A stretch of 45,178 bases of DNA from Woeseiaceae bacterium (lineage in GTDB: Bacteria > Pseudomonadota > Gammaproteobacteria > Steroidobacterales > Woeseiaceae). The notes under the pieces were generated by a model that saw nothing but the letters and a program-made list of their open reading frames with translations, was not told where the DNA came from and ran no database searches. The first letter of the stretch is position 1; every line of letters starts with the position of its first letter. This document shows positions 24,020 to 31,530 of the stretch, in pieces. The position numbers were made by a program, and so were the translations under genes. The stretch is taken from positions 1 through 45,178 of the forward strand of contig JABDNG010000039.1 in the NCBI GenBank assembly GCA_013001045.1, read 5' to 3'.

Positions 24020-24672
24020 CAGCCGCCGTCCGAATCCTGGTTGCAGACGACCATCGCATCGTGCGGGAAGGAATCGTGCGAATACTCGATGAATCTCCGG
24101 ATTGCAAAGTTGTCGCAGAAGCAGCCGATGGCGTCGAAGCAGTCGAGAGAGCGCTGGAGGTCAAACCCGATGTCGTTGTTATGGACCTGACCATGCCACG
24201 CCTCGGTGGTCTCGATGCCGTCCGACGAATACACGCTCAATTGCCACAGGTTCGAATCCTGATATTGACCGTACACGAAGATGAGGAATACATCGTTCCG
24301 ATTATTAAAGCGGGTGCGTCCGGTTACCTCGTCAAGGACAGTGCCTCAACGGAACTGACGGAGGCCATTGCTACTATCGCGGCCGGCGGCGTTTGTTTTG
24401 GTCCGCAAGCGACCAAGATTCTTGCCGAACAATACCAGCGCCCCACGCAACTCGCCGAAGATCCTTATGGCAACCTGACCGATCGTGAACGTGAGGTCTT
24501 TCACCTTGTTGTAGAGGGAAAGACCAATAAACAAATCGCCAACGTCATGGGAATCGCGTTGAAGACAGCGAACAATCATCGCACCAACATGATGAACAAA
24601 CTCGATCTTCACAACACCGCCGATATTGTTCGCTATGCGGCGCGAAAAGGGCTGTTGCCTGACGCGACCTGA
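24016..24672 (+). CDS. NarL/FixJ-type response regulator
   Basis: 218 residues. Receiver domain 1-125: acidic pair Asp11-Asp12, phospho-acceptor Asp57 (VVVMD), Thr85 and Lys107. The LuxR-type helix-turn-helix is at ~152-217 (LTDREREVFHLVVEGKTNKQIANVMGIALKTANNHRTNMMNKL). It is the cognate partner of the histidine kinase, with an ATGA overlap, and should bind DNA when phosphorylated; targets are unknown but may include the operon itself. It is the last gene of the operon; a tRNA-remnant element begins nine bases after its stop. Confidence 0.95.
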   Translation: MTAAVRILVADDHRIVREGIVRILDESPDCKVVAEAADGVEAVERALEVKPDVVVMDLTMPRLGGLDAVRRIHAQLPQVRILILTVHEDEEYIVPIIKAGASGYLVKDSASTELTEAIATIAAGGVCFGPQATKILAEQYQRPTQLAEDPYGNLTDREREVFHLVVEGKTNKQIANVMGIALKTANNHRTNMMNKLDLHNTADIVRYAARKGLLPDAT

Positions 24673-24680
24673 TCGAGACT

Positions 24681-24766
24681 GCCCGGAGAGATTAGCGGCC
24701 GCTACGCGGCCCGCTTGTCGGCTCGCTGCTCCATCGCCAACTGCTTCGCAGTTGGTCGAACAGCAG
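24681..24766. repeat. Hairpin-array element 1 in a tRNA-Arg 3' remnant
   Basis: 24681-24693 copies the tRNA-Arg 3' end (plus-strand GCCCGGAGAGATT). Where the T loop should continue with CGAAC, a hairpin chain intervenes, including GGCCGC-tac-GCGGCC (24697-24711) and an eight-pair stem with loop ttc (24737-24755). TCGAAC resumes at 24756. CTGCT/AGCAG (24726-24730, 24762-24766) can also pair. Confidence 0.7.
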
Positions 24767-24820
24767 TCTTAATCATCATCCAGAACACTCAGAATAGAAA
24801 AGGGCTCCGTCAGTTTTGCC

Positions 24821-24961
24821 GCGCCCGGAGAGATTACTTGAAACAGCCTGATGGCTGTTTCAACCCGACGGGCTTCGCGGCTACGCCGCTTCGGATCAAA
24901 ACGCTAGCGCGTTTTGTCGAACCGTCGCCCTTTGGGCGACCTAGTTCGATCTCTCCGGGCG
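24821..24961. repeat. Hairpin-array element 2 flanked by inverted tRNA-Arg 3' ends
   Basis: The outer 13 bases CGCCCGGAGAGAT (24822-24834) and ATCTCTCCGGGCG (24949-24961) are perfect inverted repeats, each a copy of the tRNA-Arg 3' end. Between them lie perfect hairpins: 11 pairs at 24838-24863, five pairs with loop tac at 24877-24889, eight pairs at 24897-24916 and seven pairs with loop ttt at 24924-24940. The left arm is interrupted after GATT, and TCGAACC appears at 24917, the same junction as in the other elements. Confidence 0.75.
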
Positions 24962-24967
24962 AAAAAA

Positions 24968-24991
24968 ATGGGGACCCGATTGGGTCCCCAT
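24968..24991 (-). terminator. Terminator after tRNA-Arg
   Basis: Ten perfect pairs (ATGGGGACCC type, 24968-24977 with 24982-24991), loop of four, followed on the minus strand by a run of T opposite 24962-24968. It directly follows tRNA-Arg and ends the tRNA transcript. Confidence 0.9.
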
Positions 24992-24997
24992 GTTTTT

Positions 24998-25074
24998 TGG
25001 CGCGCCCGGAGAGATTCGAACTCCCGACCGCTCGGTTCGTAGCCGAGTACTCTATCCAGCTGAGCTACGGGCGC
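24998..25074 (-). tRNA. tRNA-Arg(ACG)
   Basis: 77 bases including an encoded CCA. Acceptor stem GCGCCCG (25074-25068) pairs with CGGGCGC (25008-25002), discriminator G. The D arm reads AGCTCAGCTGGATAGAGT, the anticodon arm CTCGG-CTACGAA-CCGAG gives anticodon ACG, and the T arm has GTTCGAATC. The wobble A is normally converted to inosine. It matches the argV-type tRNA that follows csrA and serV in E. coli. Confidence 0.97.
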
Positions 25075-25096
25075 ATTGTCTGATGTTGCTTTAAGT

Positions 25097-25181
25097 TGGC
25101 GGAGAGAGAGGGATTGATTCGCTCGTTCCTCTCGCTCACCCTTCGGGCGCACTTCGTGCGTCCATATCGGCTGTGCCGATT
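25097..25181. repeat. Hairpin-array element 3 in a tRNA-Ser 3' remnant
   Basis: 25097-25115 is an exact 19-base copy of the tRNA-Ser 3' end including CCA (compare 25270-25288). At GATT the copy breaks. Hairpins follow: CCC-ttc-GGG at 25139-25147, CGCAC-ttc-GTGCG at 25148-25160, and ATCGGC-tgt-GCCGAT at 25166-25180. After TTG the T-loop sequence TCGAACCC resumes at 25184. Confidence 0.72.
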
Positions 25182-25269
25182 TGTCGAACCCCATTATCTA
25201 ATCGAGGCTTCGAATTCTTATCTCACTTCAATTTTGACAGCGCCCTCTGCGAGGGCACTCTCAAAATCG
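25182..25269. other. Spacer between element 3 and tRNA-Ser
   Basis: It holds the end of element 3 and a two-part hairpin: ATTTTGA (25231-25237) with TCAAAAT (25261-25267), enclosing GCCCTC-tgc-GAGGGC (25242-25256). It follows tRNA-Ser on the minus strand without a T tract, so it is more likely a processing or spacer structure than a terminator. Confidence 0.5.
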
Positions 25270-25360
25270 TGGCGGAGAGAGAGGGATTCGAACCCTCGAA
25301 GGGGTATTAGCCCTTACTCCCTTAGCAGGGGAGCGCTTTCGACCACTCAGCCATCTCTCC
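25270..25360 (-). tRNA. tRNA-Ser(GCT)
   Basis: 91 bases with encoded CCA. Acceptor stem GGAGAGA (25360-25354) pairs with TCTCTCC, discriminator G. Anticodon arm CTCCC-CTGCTAA-GGGAG gives anticodon GCT. The long variable arm and T arm GAGGG-TTCGAAT-CCCTC are intact. The csrA / tRNA-Ser(GCT) / tRNA-Arg(ACG) order equals csrA-serV-argV of E. coli. Confidence 0.97.
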
Positions 25361-25407
25361 ATTTGTTCAATTTTTTCTATATCCGTCCAGCGAGTGAGGG
25401 ATGGATT

Positions 25408-25543
25408 AAGCGGCAGCTACGCTGCCTTGTCGCCGCTTCGCGGCTCCATTTGTCGGCCGACTTCGCCGGCCTCGGTACGTTCGCTTCGCTCCTCACCGCT
25501 TCGCGGCGCACTTCGTGCGTCTGTCGGCGCTATGCGCCTCGGG
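25408..25543. repeat. Hairpin array 4a inserted in a tRNA-Ser T loop
   Basis: At least five perfect hairpins in a row: GGCAGC-tac-GCTGCC (25412-25426), GCCGC-ttc-GCGGC (25432-25444), CCGC-ttc-GCGG (25496-25506), CGCAC-ttc-GTGCG (25507-25519) and GGCGC-tat-GCGCC (25526-25538), plus an imperfect GGCCG/CGGCC hairpin (25455-25471). Linkers often read TTGTC or TCCAT. CGCAC-ttc-GTGCG also occurs in element 3. The junctions are GGATT on the left and TCGAACCC on the right. Confidence 0.78.
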
Positions 25544-25593
25544 TCGAACCCTCGAAGGCGTGAGCCCTTACTCCCTTAGCAGGGGAGCGCGTT

Positions 25594-25669
25594 GACTCGG
25601 GGCTACGCCCCTCGCCCTTCGGGCGCTCTCGCTTCGCTCCAGCGTCCAAAATCGCCTGTGGCGATTTTG
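25594..25669. repeat. Hairpin array 4b inserted in a tRNA-Ser D loop
   Basis: Hairpins GGGGC-tac-GCCCC (25599-25611), GCCC-ttc-GGGC (25614-25624), a short GC-ttc-GC (25631-25637) and a ten-pair stem with loop tgt (25647-25669). It begins after GCGCGTT and ends with TTTTG before TCAACCACGCAG, the D-loop sequence, so the junction TT^(T)CRACC matches that of the T-loop insertions. Confidence 0.75.
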
Positions 25670-25776
25670 TCAACCACGCAGCCATCTCTCCGATGTGTTC
25701 GTGCCCACCACCCTGCGGGCATCTGGGGGGCGCCATACTACTGTCCGTGATGATTAACGTAAAGTGGTTTTCGAGC

Positions 25777-25989
25777 CTAATCCGCTGATTCCGGTTGATC
25801 GGAATCGCCGGAGCCTTTCGAGGCTAGTTCACTCTGGATTCGCTCGTAGATTTCTTCCCGGTGCACTGCGACGTCTTTGGGTGCATTGATCCCTAGTCGG
25901 ACCTGGTTTCCCTTGACCCCAAGGACGGTGATCGTGATATCGCTCCCAATCATTACCGTCTCGCCAGCGCGTCGCGTCAGAATCAGCAT
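25777..25989 (-). CDS. csrA: Carbon storage regulator CsrA
   Basis: 70 residues. The start [15 protein letters not shown], the core [32 protein letters not shown] and RNA-contacting Leu4 and Arg44 are all standard. The homodimer binds GGA motifs in RNA loops and controls translation and decay of many mRNAs. The tail ([14 protein letters not shown]) is acidic and slightly longer than in E. coli. Its leader has a hairpin and AGGAG/AGGA motifs overlapping the ribosome binding site, which would allow autorepression. It sits between alaS and tRNA-Ser as in enterobacteria. Confidence 0.98.
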   Translation of the reverse strand: MLILTRRAGETVMIGSDITITVLGVKGNQVRLGINAPKDVAVHREEIYERIQSELASKGSGDSDQPESAD

Positions 25990-26009
25990 GACATCCTACT
26001 CCTGCCTGG

Positions 26010-26035
26010 CGGGGCTCGATGCCCCGTTCTTTTTT
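26010..26035 (+). other. Hairpin with T tract in the csrA leader
   Basis: CGGGGC (26010-26015) pairs with GCCCCG (26021-26026), then TTCTTTTTTT on the plus strand. On the csrA strand the T tract becomes an A tract before the hairpin, and the hairpin lies ~20 bases before the ATG next to the AGGAG site. It could be a plus-strand terminator without a gene, or a leader structure for CsrA autoregulation. Confidence 0.45.
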
Positions 26036-26102
26036 ACGCGTCGTACTTCCATAAACTATTGTAATACTAGCCGATTTTGACGGCAGATGCCCAATCACGT
26101 CA

Positions 26103-28709
26103 TTACGCAAGCTGTTCCGCAATCCAGGCAGGTACCGAGTCGAGGGCCTTGTCGAGCTTGGACGCATCATTTCCACCCGCCTGAGCGAAGTCCGGGCGAC
26201 CACCGCCCTTGCCTCCGACCTGCTCTGCGACGGGCTTAATCAGGTCGCCCGCCCGGATCTTGTCGGTGTTGTTCTTGGTCACGCCCGCGGCGAGACGAAC
26301 CTTTCCGTCGTCCACAGAACCCAGTACCACGACTGCGTTGCCGAGCTTATCCTTGAAGCGATCGACGGCATCACGCAGTGTCTTGGCATCCGCGCCATCC
26401 ATGCGGGTTGCCAGTACCTTGATACCCGCAATTTCCTGAACCTGGTCGGTCCGATCACTGGCCTGCCCCGTCGCCAGCGCCTGTTTCGCTGCCGCCAGTT
26501 CTTTTTCCAGGTCCTTCGTACGCTTCAGGAGCTGTTCGACTTTCTGCGCCACCTGCTCAGGCTGGCTACGCAAAAGCCCGGCAAGCGCATTCAATGCGCG
26601 CTGATTGGCATTGATCCACTCTATCGCCCCACTCCCGGTTACAGCCTCGATGCGTCGCACGCCCGAAGCAACACCGCCTTCCGAAACGATCTTGAATACG
26701 CCGATATCGCCGGTCCGCTCAACATGCGTGCCGCCACAGAGTTCTACCGAAAAATCACCGAGACGAAGTACCCGCACCTTGTCGCCATACTTTTCGCCAA
26801 ACAACGCCATTGCACCTGACCCAATCGCATCATCGTAGGTCATAAGCTTCGTGTCGGCAGCGATGTTCTTGCGAATCTCCTCGTTGACGAGGTCTTCTAT
26901 CTCCTGCAATTGTTCTTTCGTCACGCTTTCGTAATGCGAAAAATCAAATCGTAGCCTGTCCTGTGCCACCAGCGATCCCTTCTGTATTACGTGATCACCG
27001 AGCACCTGTCGAAGCGCTGCATGCATCAAATGCGTGGCCGAGTGATTCAGGCGTATGGCCTGGCGGCGATCGGCATCCACAATTGCCTCGATCTCATCAC
27101 CAACTTTAAGCTCACCCCGTTCGACACCGCCGAAATGCACGTTCGCTTTGCCGCTCTTTTGTGTGTCGTCTACACGAAACAACTTGCCGTCGTCGACGAG
27201 AATTCCGCTGTCCCCGATCTGCCCGCCGCTTTCCGCATAGAACGGTGTCGATGACAGGATCACGGCACCGCTGTCGCCCGCACTCAATGTGCTGACCAAT
27301 TTACTGTCCTTGTGAAGCGCGACAATTTTGCTACGGCCCTCGGTACCGTCATAACCCATGAAGACCGTTTCAGCGTCGGTCTTCAGCAAGGCAGCGTCGC
27401 CCGCGCCAAACTTGCTGGCCGCACGAGCACGGTCGCGCTGTTGCCCCATGGCTTTCTCGAAACCTGCGTCATCGACCGTCAAACCACGTTCGCGCGCAAT
27501 ATCGGCTGTCAAATCGACCGGGAAGCCATAGGTGTCATAGAGCTTGAACACGACGTCGCCGGGTATCTGCTTGCCCTTGAGCTCGGCGATGGCGGATTCG
27601 AGTATGTCCATCCCTTGATCCAGCGTTTCGGCAAACCGGCGTTCTTCTTTCTCGAGCACTTTCTCGACGTGCGCCTGCGCTTTCTTCAGTTCGGGATAGG
27701 CATCGCCCATTTCTTTGACGAGCGGCTCGACCAACTTGTAAAAAAACAGATCGTCCATGCCGAGCTTCTTGCCATGTCGGATGGCGCGCCGAATGATGCG
27801 CCGCAAGACATAGCCCCGACCCTCGTTGCCCGGCAATACGCCGTCAACGATCAGGAATGAGCAAGCCCGAATGTGATCCGCGATGACATTCAATGAACTC
27901 GAACCATCGTTCTTGACGCCGAGAACATCGGCCGTTGCCTGGATAATGTGCTCGAAGAGATCGATCTGGTAGTTACTGTGAACATGCTGCATGACGGCGG
28001 CAATGCGCTCGAGTCCCATGCCCGTGTCGACCGACGGCTTGGGCAGCGATTTTAGTTCCCCGTCGGCGGACCGATCGAACTGCATGAAAACGAGATTCCA
28101 GACCTCGACATAGCGATCACCATCTTCGTCGGGGGAGCCCGGCGGCCCGCCCGCAACGTCGGCGCCATGATCGAAAAATATTTCGCTGCACGGACCACAA
28201 GGGCCCGTGTCCCCCATCGCCCAGAAATTGTCTTTCTCACCCAGTCGCGAGAAGCGCGCAGGATCGATCTTAATATCCTTTAGCCAGATATCTGCCGCTT
28301 CGTCGTCGTCTTCATAAACCGTAACCCAGAGGCGATCAGCCGGTAGCCCCAGGGTGTCCGTCAGGAACTCCCACGCGTACTGAATGGCGTCGCGCTTGAA
28401 GTAATCGCCAAAACTGAAGTTACCCAGCATCTCGAAGAACGTGTGGTGCCGCGACGTGTAGCCGACATTTTCAAGATCATTGTGTTTGCCGCCGGCGCGT
28501 ACGCAACGCTGCGACGTTACGGCGCGCTTGTAGCTGCGTTTCTCGTCGCCCAGGAACACATCCTTGAACTGCACCATGCCTGCGTTCGTGAACAACAATG
28601 TCGGGTCGTTGCCGGGCACCAGCGGGGAGCTCGCAACAACCTCATGGCCGTGTTCACGAAAAAACTCCAGGAATGCCTGGCGCAGCTCATTGCTCGTCAT
28701 GGTCTTCAT
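26103..28709 (-). CDS. alaS: Alanyl-tRNA synthetase
   Basis: 868 residues, full length. The class II catalytic core (~4-240) has [38 protein letters not shown] and the RXXR-region segments. The tRNA-recognition domain, the editing domain with zinc motifs [11 protein letters not shown] and [10 protein letters not shown], and the C-terminal Gly-rich DHHA1 domain ([15 protein letters not shown]) follow. It charges tRNA-Ala and clears Ser- and Gly-tRNA-Ala. A second ATG three codons in is an alternative start; neither has a strong ribosome binding site. It follows recX and precedes csrA on the same strand, the standard gammaproteobacterial order. Confidence 0.98.
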   Translation of the reverse strand: MKTMTSNELRQAFLEFFREHGHEVVASSPLVPGNDPTLLFTNAGMVQFKDVFLGDEKRSYKRAVTSQRCVRAGGKHNDLENVGYTSRHHTFFEMLGNFSFGDYFKRDAIQYAWEFLTDTLGLPADRLWVTVYEDDDEAADIWLKDIKIDPARFSRLGEKDNFWAMGDTGPCGPCSEIFFDHGADVAGGPPGSPDEDGDRYVEVWNLVFMQFDRSADGELKSLPKPSVDTGMGLERIAAVMQHVHSNYQIDLFEHIIQATADVLGVKNDGSSSLNVIADHIRACSFLIVDGVLPGNEGRGYVLRRIIRRAIRHGKKLGMDDLFFYKLVEPLVKEMGDAYPELKKAQAHVEKVLEKEERRFAETLDQGMDILESAIAELKGKQIPGDVVFKLYDTYGFPVDLTADIARERGLTVDDAGFEKAMGQQRDRARAASKFGAGDAALLKTDAETVFMGYDGTEGRSKIVALHKDSKLVSTLSAGDSGAVILSSTPFYAESGGQIGDSGILVDDGKLFRVDDTQKSGKANVHFGGVERGELKVGDEIEAIVDADRRQAIRLNHSATHLMHAALRQVLGDHVIQKGSLVAQDRLRFDFSHYESVTKEQLQEIEDLVNEEIRKNIAADTKLMTYDDAIGSGAMALFGEKYGDKVRVLRLGDFSVELCGGTHVERTGDIGVFKIVSEGGVASGVRRIEAVTGSGAIEWINANQRALNALAGLLRSQPEQVAQKVEQLLKRTKDLEKELAAAKQALATGQASDRTDQVQEIAGIKVLATRMDGADAKTLRDAVDRFKDKLGNAVVVLGSVDDGKVRLAAGVTKNNTDKIRAGDLIKPVAEQVGGKGGGRPDFAQAGGNDASKLDKALDSVPAWIAEQLA

Positions 28710-28782
28710 CGAAGGGATATCGGGATAAAGCCGTAAGATTCAAACCCGGTAGTCTACGGGGTTTGAGCCACAGGATTAAGAC

Positions 28783-29292
28783 TTAATCGTCTCCCCAGTC
28801 CACGGCAGCCTGGATGTGGTCCGGCTCGAAGCCGCGGTACTGCAGGAAGCGCATCTGCCTCGCTTTTTCCTTGAAGTCCGCCGGTCGTGCCTGCCCGAAT
28901 TTCTTAAATCGGATATCGCGCGCCAGCTCGTACCAGTTGGCTTCCGCCTCCCCGAGCGCGATCTCTATGGCCGAATCGGCGATGCCGCGCTGCCCCAGGT
29001 CCAGGCGGATACGAACGGGCCCCTTGCCCTGATTGACGCGCGATTGCACGAAGCTCTCGGCAAATCGCTGGTCGCTCTGCAGACCTTCTTCAGAAAGCCG
29101 CACAACGGCCTGCTCGGCGACGCTACGATTGAAGCCTTTTTCGGCGAGTTTCTTGACGAGCTCTTGTTGTCCGTATTCGCGACGCGCGAGAAAATCCATC
29201 GCCTTTTTTCGCGCTTCCTTGCCACAAGAAAAGCGATCTTCTTGCCGGTCGGAAAGAAGATCGCTGATTTCCTCGTGCAGAGTCGCCGGCAC
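28783..29292 (-). CDS. recX: Regulatory protein RecX
   Basis: 169 residues from a GTG start nine bases after the recA stop. Three-helix repeats typical of RecX: KAMDFLARREYGQQELVKKLAEKGF, SDQRFAESFVQSRVNQGKGPVRIRLDLGQRGI and RFLQYRGFEPDHIQAAVDW. RecX binds RecA filaments and inhibits recombinase and coprotease activity. The tight spacing and GTG start suggest translation mostly by read-on from recA at a lower level. The 73-base gap to alaS contains an eight-pair hairpin (28740-28766). Confidence 0.95.
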   Translation of the reverse strand: MPATLHEEISDLLSDRQEDRFSCGKEARKKAMDFLARREYGQQELVKKLAEKGFNRSVAEQAVVRLSEEGLQSDQRFAESFVQSRVNQGKGPVRIRLDLGQRGIADSAIEIALGEAEANWYELARDIRFKKFGQARPADFKEKARQMRFLQYRGFEPDHIQAAVDWGDD

Positions 29293-29301
29293 GGCCGCCG
29301 C

Positions 29302-30357
29302 CTAGGCTTCTTTCGCGACGGCCTTGTCGTCAGCCTTGTCGTCACCCGCATCGGCGACCGCCTTGACCGTCTTCGGTAGCAGCTTGGTCCGAATTTTTTC
29401 TTCGATTTCCGCCGCCATCTCCGGGTTGTTCTTAAGGAACTCGCGGACATTTTCCTTGCCCTGGCCAATGCGGTCATCGCCATAGCTGTACCAGGAGCCG
29501 GCTTTGTCCACGATATTGTGCTGTACGCCCAAATCGATAATTTCGCCGTAGCGTGAAATGCCCTGACCGTAAAGAATTTCGAACTCCGCCTGCTTGAAGG
29601 GCGGCGATACCTTGTTCTTCACGACTTTGACGCGGGTCTGATTGCCGATCACTTCATCGCCTTTCTTGATAGCGCCAATACGGCGGATATCCAGACGGAC
29701 CGACGAGTAGAATTTAAGCGCGTTACCACCGGTCGTGGTCTCCGGGCTGCCGAACATGACGCCGATTTTCATGCGAATCTGGTTAATGAATATCACCATC
29801 GTGTTCGAGCGCTGGATGTTGCCGGTGAGTTTCCGAAGGGCCTGTGACATGAGGCGGGCCTGCAGACCCATGTGTGAGTCACCCATCTCACCTTCTATCT
29901 CGGCCTTCGGGGTCAGCGCTGCCACCGAGTCGATCACAACGATATCGACCGCGCCGGAACGCACCAGCATGTCCGTGATTTCGAGGGCCTGCTCGCCGGT
30001 ATCCGGCTGCGACACGAGCAATTCGTCGACATTGACACCGAGTTTTTCTGCATAGGCCGGATCGAGCGCATGCTCGGCGTCAACGAACGCCGCCGTTCCA
30101 CCCAGCTTTTGAGCCTCAGCGACCACTTGCAGCGTCAGCGTCGTCTTGCCGGATGACTCGGGACCATAGATCTCGACCACGCGCCCTTTGGGCAGGCCGC
30201 CGATACCCAATGCCACGTCAAGCCCGATCGAGCCCGTCGATATTGACTCGATATCCCTGGACACTCCGTCGCCCATACGCATGACGGAGCCTTTACCAAA
30301 CTGCTTTTCGATCTGACCCAGGGCCTGTGCCAGTGCTTTTTTCCGATGTTCATCCAT
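29302..30357 (-). CDS. recA: Recombinase RecA
   Basis: 351 residues. Walker A GPESSGKT (65-72), the DNA-binding loops and the core [11 protein letters not shown] ... [19 protein letters not shown] ... [37 protein letters not shown] are canonical. The C-terminal tail is acidic and Lys/Ala/Asp-rich ([16 protein letters not shown]), as usual. It forms filaments on single-stranded DNA for strand exchange and stimulates LexA self-cleavage. Transcription is LexA-controlled through the box at 30401-30420. Confidence 0.99.
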   Translation of the reverse strand: MDEHRKKALAQALGQIEKQFGKGSVMRMGDGVSRDIESISTGSIGLDVALGIGGLPKGRVVEIYGPESSGKTTLTLQVVAEAQKLGGTAAFVDAEHALDPAYAEKLGVNVDELLVSQPDTGEQALEITDMLVRSGAVDIVVIDSVAALTPKAEIEGEMGDSHMGLQARLMSQALRKLTGNIQRSNTMVIFINQIRMKIGVMFGSPETTTGGNALKFYSSVRLDIRRIGAIKKGDEVIGNQTRVKVVKNKVSPPFKQAEFEILYGQGISRYGEIIDLGVQHNIVDKAGSWYSYGDDRIGQGKENVREFLKNNPEMAAEIEEKIRTKLLPKTVKAVADAGDDKADDKAVAKEA

Positions 30358-30400
30358 TGTTTTGGTCCATTTTTTGCCGCCAAGCGGTTAGAGTTGATAT

Positions 30401-30420
30401 TACTGTTGATATAAACAGTA
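30401..30420 (-). promoter_or_regulatory. LexA (SOS) box of recA
   Basis: TACTGTTGATATAAACAGTA has the CTGT-N8-ACAG core of the gammaproteobacterial LexA consensus and flanking TA/TA. It ends 44 bases before the recA start, and a TAATAT element next to it on the minus strand could be the -10 box. Confidence 0.93.
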
Positions 30421-30508
30421 TTATTTCACGAAAGCCCCGCCAATGGGAGCCTCTGGAGTACCTTTATTCTGGGCAAAGTACGAAAAAACTGCAGAAAACT
30501 GCCCGAAG

Positions 30509-31018
30509 CTATTGTTTCAGTGGGTGGTAGTCCACGCCGCCAGCACCCGAAACAGATTCCACGAGTTCGAAGCTCGACCACTCTGTCGTGGCTCGTTGCG
30601 CCAAACGCTCGGTTGTAAATGCGCGGGCATTCCTCACGACCGTGATATGGGGTCGATACGTGCGGTCGTCGGGTACCACGCCAAAGTCCTGCAGCAGCGC
30701 GTGCAAATCCTTGATCAGCGCTTCGAGTTCGGCCGGAACGGTCGCAGCCGCCATCCACGCGACCTTGGCGCGCGGCCAGAACTCGAGCCTGTCGAAGCTC
30801 AATCGAAAGGGCTTCACCTTGATCTGACCGGCGCGCTCGAGCAAATCAGGCAACTGCTCCTCCGGAATATCACCGACAAAGGCGAGGGTCACGTGCCAGT
30901 TGCGGCGGTCGACGGCCCGGCCTTCAACGGTCTTGGCCACAGAATTGATGACGTCGCGCAGACGCTCGCGCTGATCGTGATCCGGCCAAAGGGCAAAAAA
31001 GACTCGTTTGTTCTTCAT
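30509..31018 (-). CDS. thpR: RNA 2',3'-cyclic phosphodiesterase (2H family)
   Basis: 169 residues with both 2H catalytic motifs: HVTLAFVG (His42) and HITVVR (His124), spaced as in ThpR/LigT. The family hydrolyses 2',3'-cyclic phosphates to 2'-phosphates and can join tRNA half molecules in vitro. Its ATG overlaps the stop of pncC by four bases, so the two are co-translated, and recA follows on the same strand under its own promoter. Confidence 0.93.
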   Translation of the reverse strand: MKNKRVFFALWPDHDQRERLRDVINSVAKTVEGRAVDRRNWHVTLAFVGDIPEEQLPDLLERAGQIKVKPFRLSFDRLEFWPRAKVAWMAAATVPAELEALIKDLHALLQDFGVVPDDRTYRPHITVVRNARAFTTERLAQRATTEWSSFELVESVSGAGGVDYHPLKQ

Positions 31019-31518
31019 TTCATGACTCGCTCTCTGACGCCCTGCAGCGCGTGCGTAACCGTGAGCTCACGCACGCGGTCGCGATCACCTGCAAAGTGCC
31101 TGCAATGCGTGTCGGTCTTCACCGCAGCACCTTCCCTTACCGCCCATGCGAACCAGACGGTCCCTACCGGTTTTTCCTGGCTGCCGCCTCCGGGTCCGGC
31201 GACCCCGCTGACCGCGACGGCGATATCCGCGCCACTCAGATCGAGCGCGCCGATCGCCATTTCCTCAACTGCATTTGCACTGACAGCGCCATCGTCATCA
31301 ATCGTCGCTCTCTTTACACCGAGCAGTGATTCTTTCGCGCCGTTTGAATAGCTGACGATACCATAGGCAAAAACATCCGAGCTGCCGGCGACATCGGTGA
31401 TGGCCTTTGCCAGCCATCCACCCGTACAGGATTCCGCCGTCGCGACCATTTTCCCGGACGATACCAGCGTGCTGACGAGCGCCTCTGCCAAAGCAAGAAT
31501 CGATTCGTGATCAGCCAT
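31015..31518 (-). CDS. pncC: Nicotinamide-nucleotide amidohydrolase (CinA C-terminal domain protein)
   Basis: 167 residues, the stand-alone CinA C-terminal form. Motifs: ATAESCTGGWLAKAITDVAGSS (catalytic Ser region), YGIVSYSNGAKESLLGV, AVAVSGVAGPGGG and KPVGTVWFAWA. It deamidates nicotinamide mononucleotide in pyridine nucleotide recycling. It sits upstream of recA, like ygaD in E. coli, with thpR between. The glycosyltransferase gene ends 12 bases before its start, suggesting one operon. Confidence 0.94.
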   Translation of the reverse strand: MADHESILALAEALVSTLVSSGKMVATAESCTGGWLAKAITDVAGSSDVFAYGIVSYSNGAKESLLGVKRATIDDDGAVSANAVEEMAIGALDLSGADIAVAVSGVAGPGGGSQEKPVGTVWFAWAVREGAAVKTDTHCRHFAGDRDRVRELTVTHALQGVRERVMK

Positions 31519-31530
31519 CAGTTCGGGCCA

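Larger units (their letters stand above)
25389..25691 (-). pseudogene. tRNA-Ser(GCT) copy split by two hairpin arrays
   Basis: Read on the minus strand: GGAGAGATGGCTG, as in the intact gene, begins at 25691 and runs into the D loop. Array 4b intervenes. The anticodon arm with anticodon GCT, the variable arm and T stem GAGGG (25593 down to 25544) follow, nearly identical to the intact gene. Array 4a splits the T loop, after which CCCTC completes the T stem. The variable arm differs from the intact gene but still pairs (GGC/GCC). The acceptor 3' strand (ACTCGCT) pairs poorly and no CCA follows, so it is probably not functional. It lies between csrA and the intact tRNA-Ser. Confidence 0.75.

Noticed and set aside
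25231-25267. Hairpin after tRNA-Ser considered as a terminator
   Set aside because: There is no T tract on the minus strand, and tRNA-Arg with its own strong terminator follows.
24681-25691. Repeated hairpins considered as a CRISPR array
   Set aside because: Repeat units differ in sequence and length, there are no equal spacers and no cas genes.
24681-25691. tRNA fragments considered as attachment sites of an integrated island
   Set aside because: No integrase or foreign gene cargo lies between the copies, and the breaks are inside loops, not at the usual direct-repeat att ends.
30443-31351. Plus-strand frame opposite thpR and pncC
   Set aside because: Both minus-strand genes have intact catalytic motifs; the frame has none.
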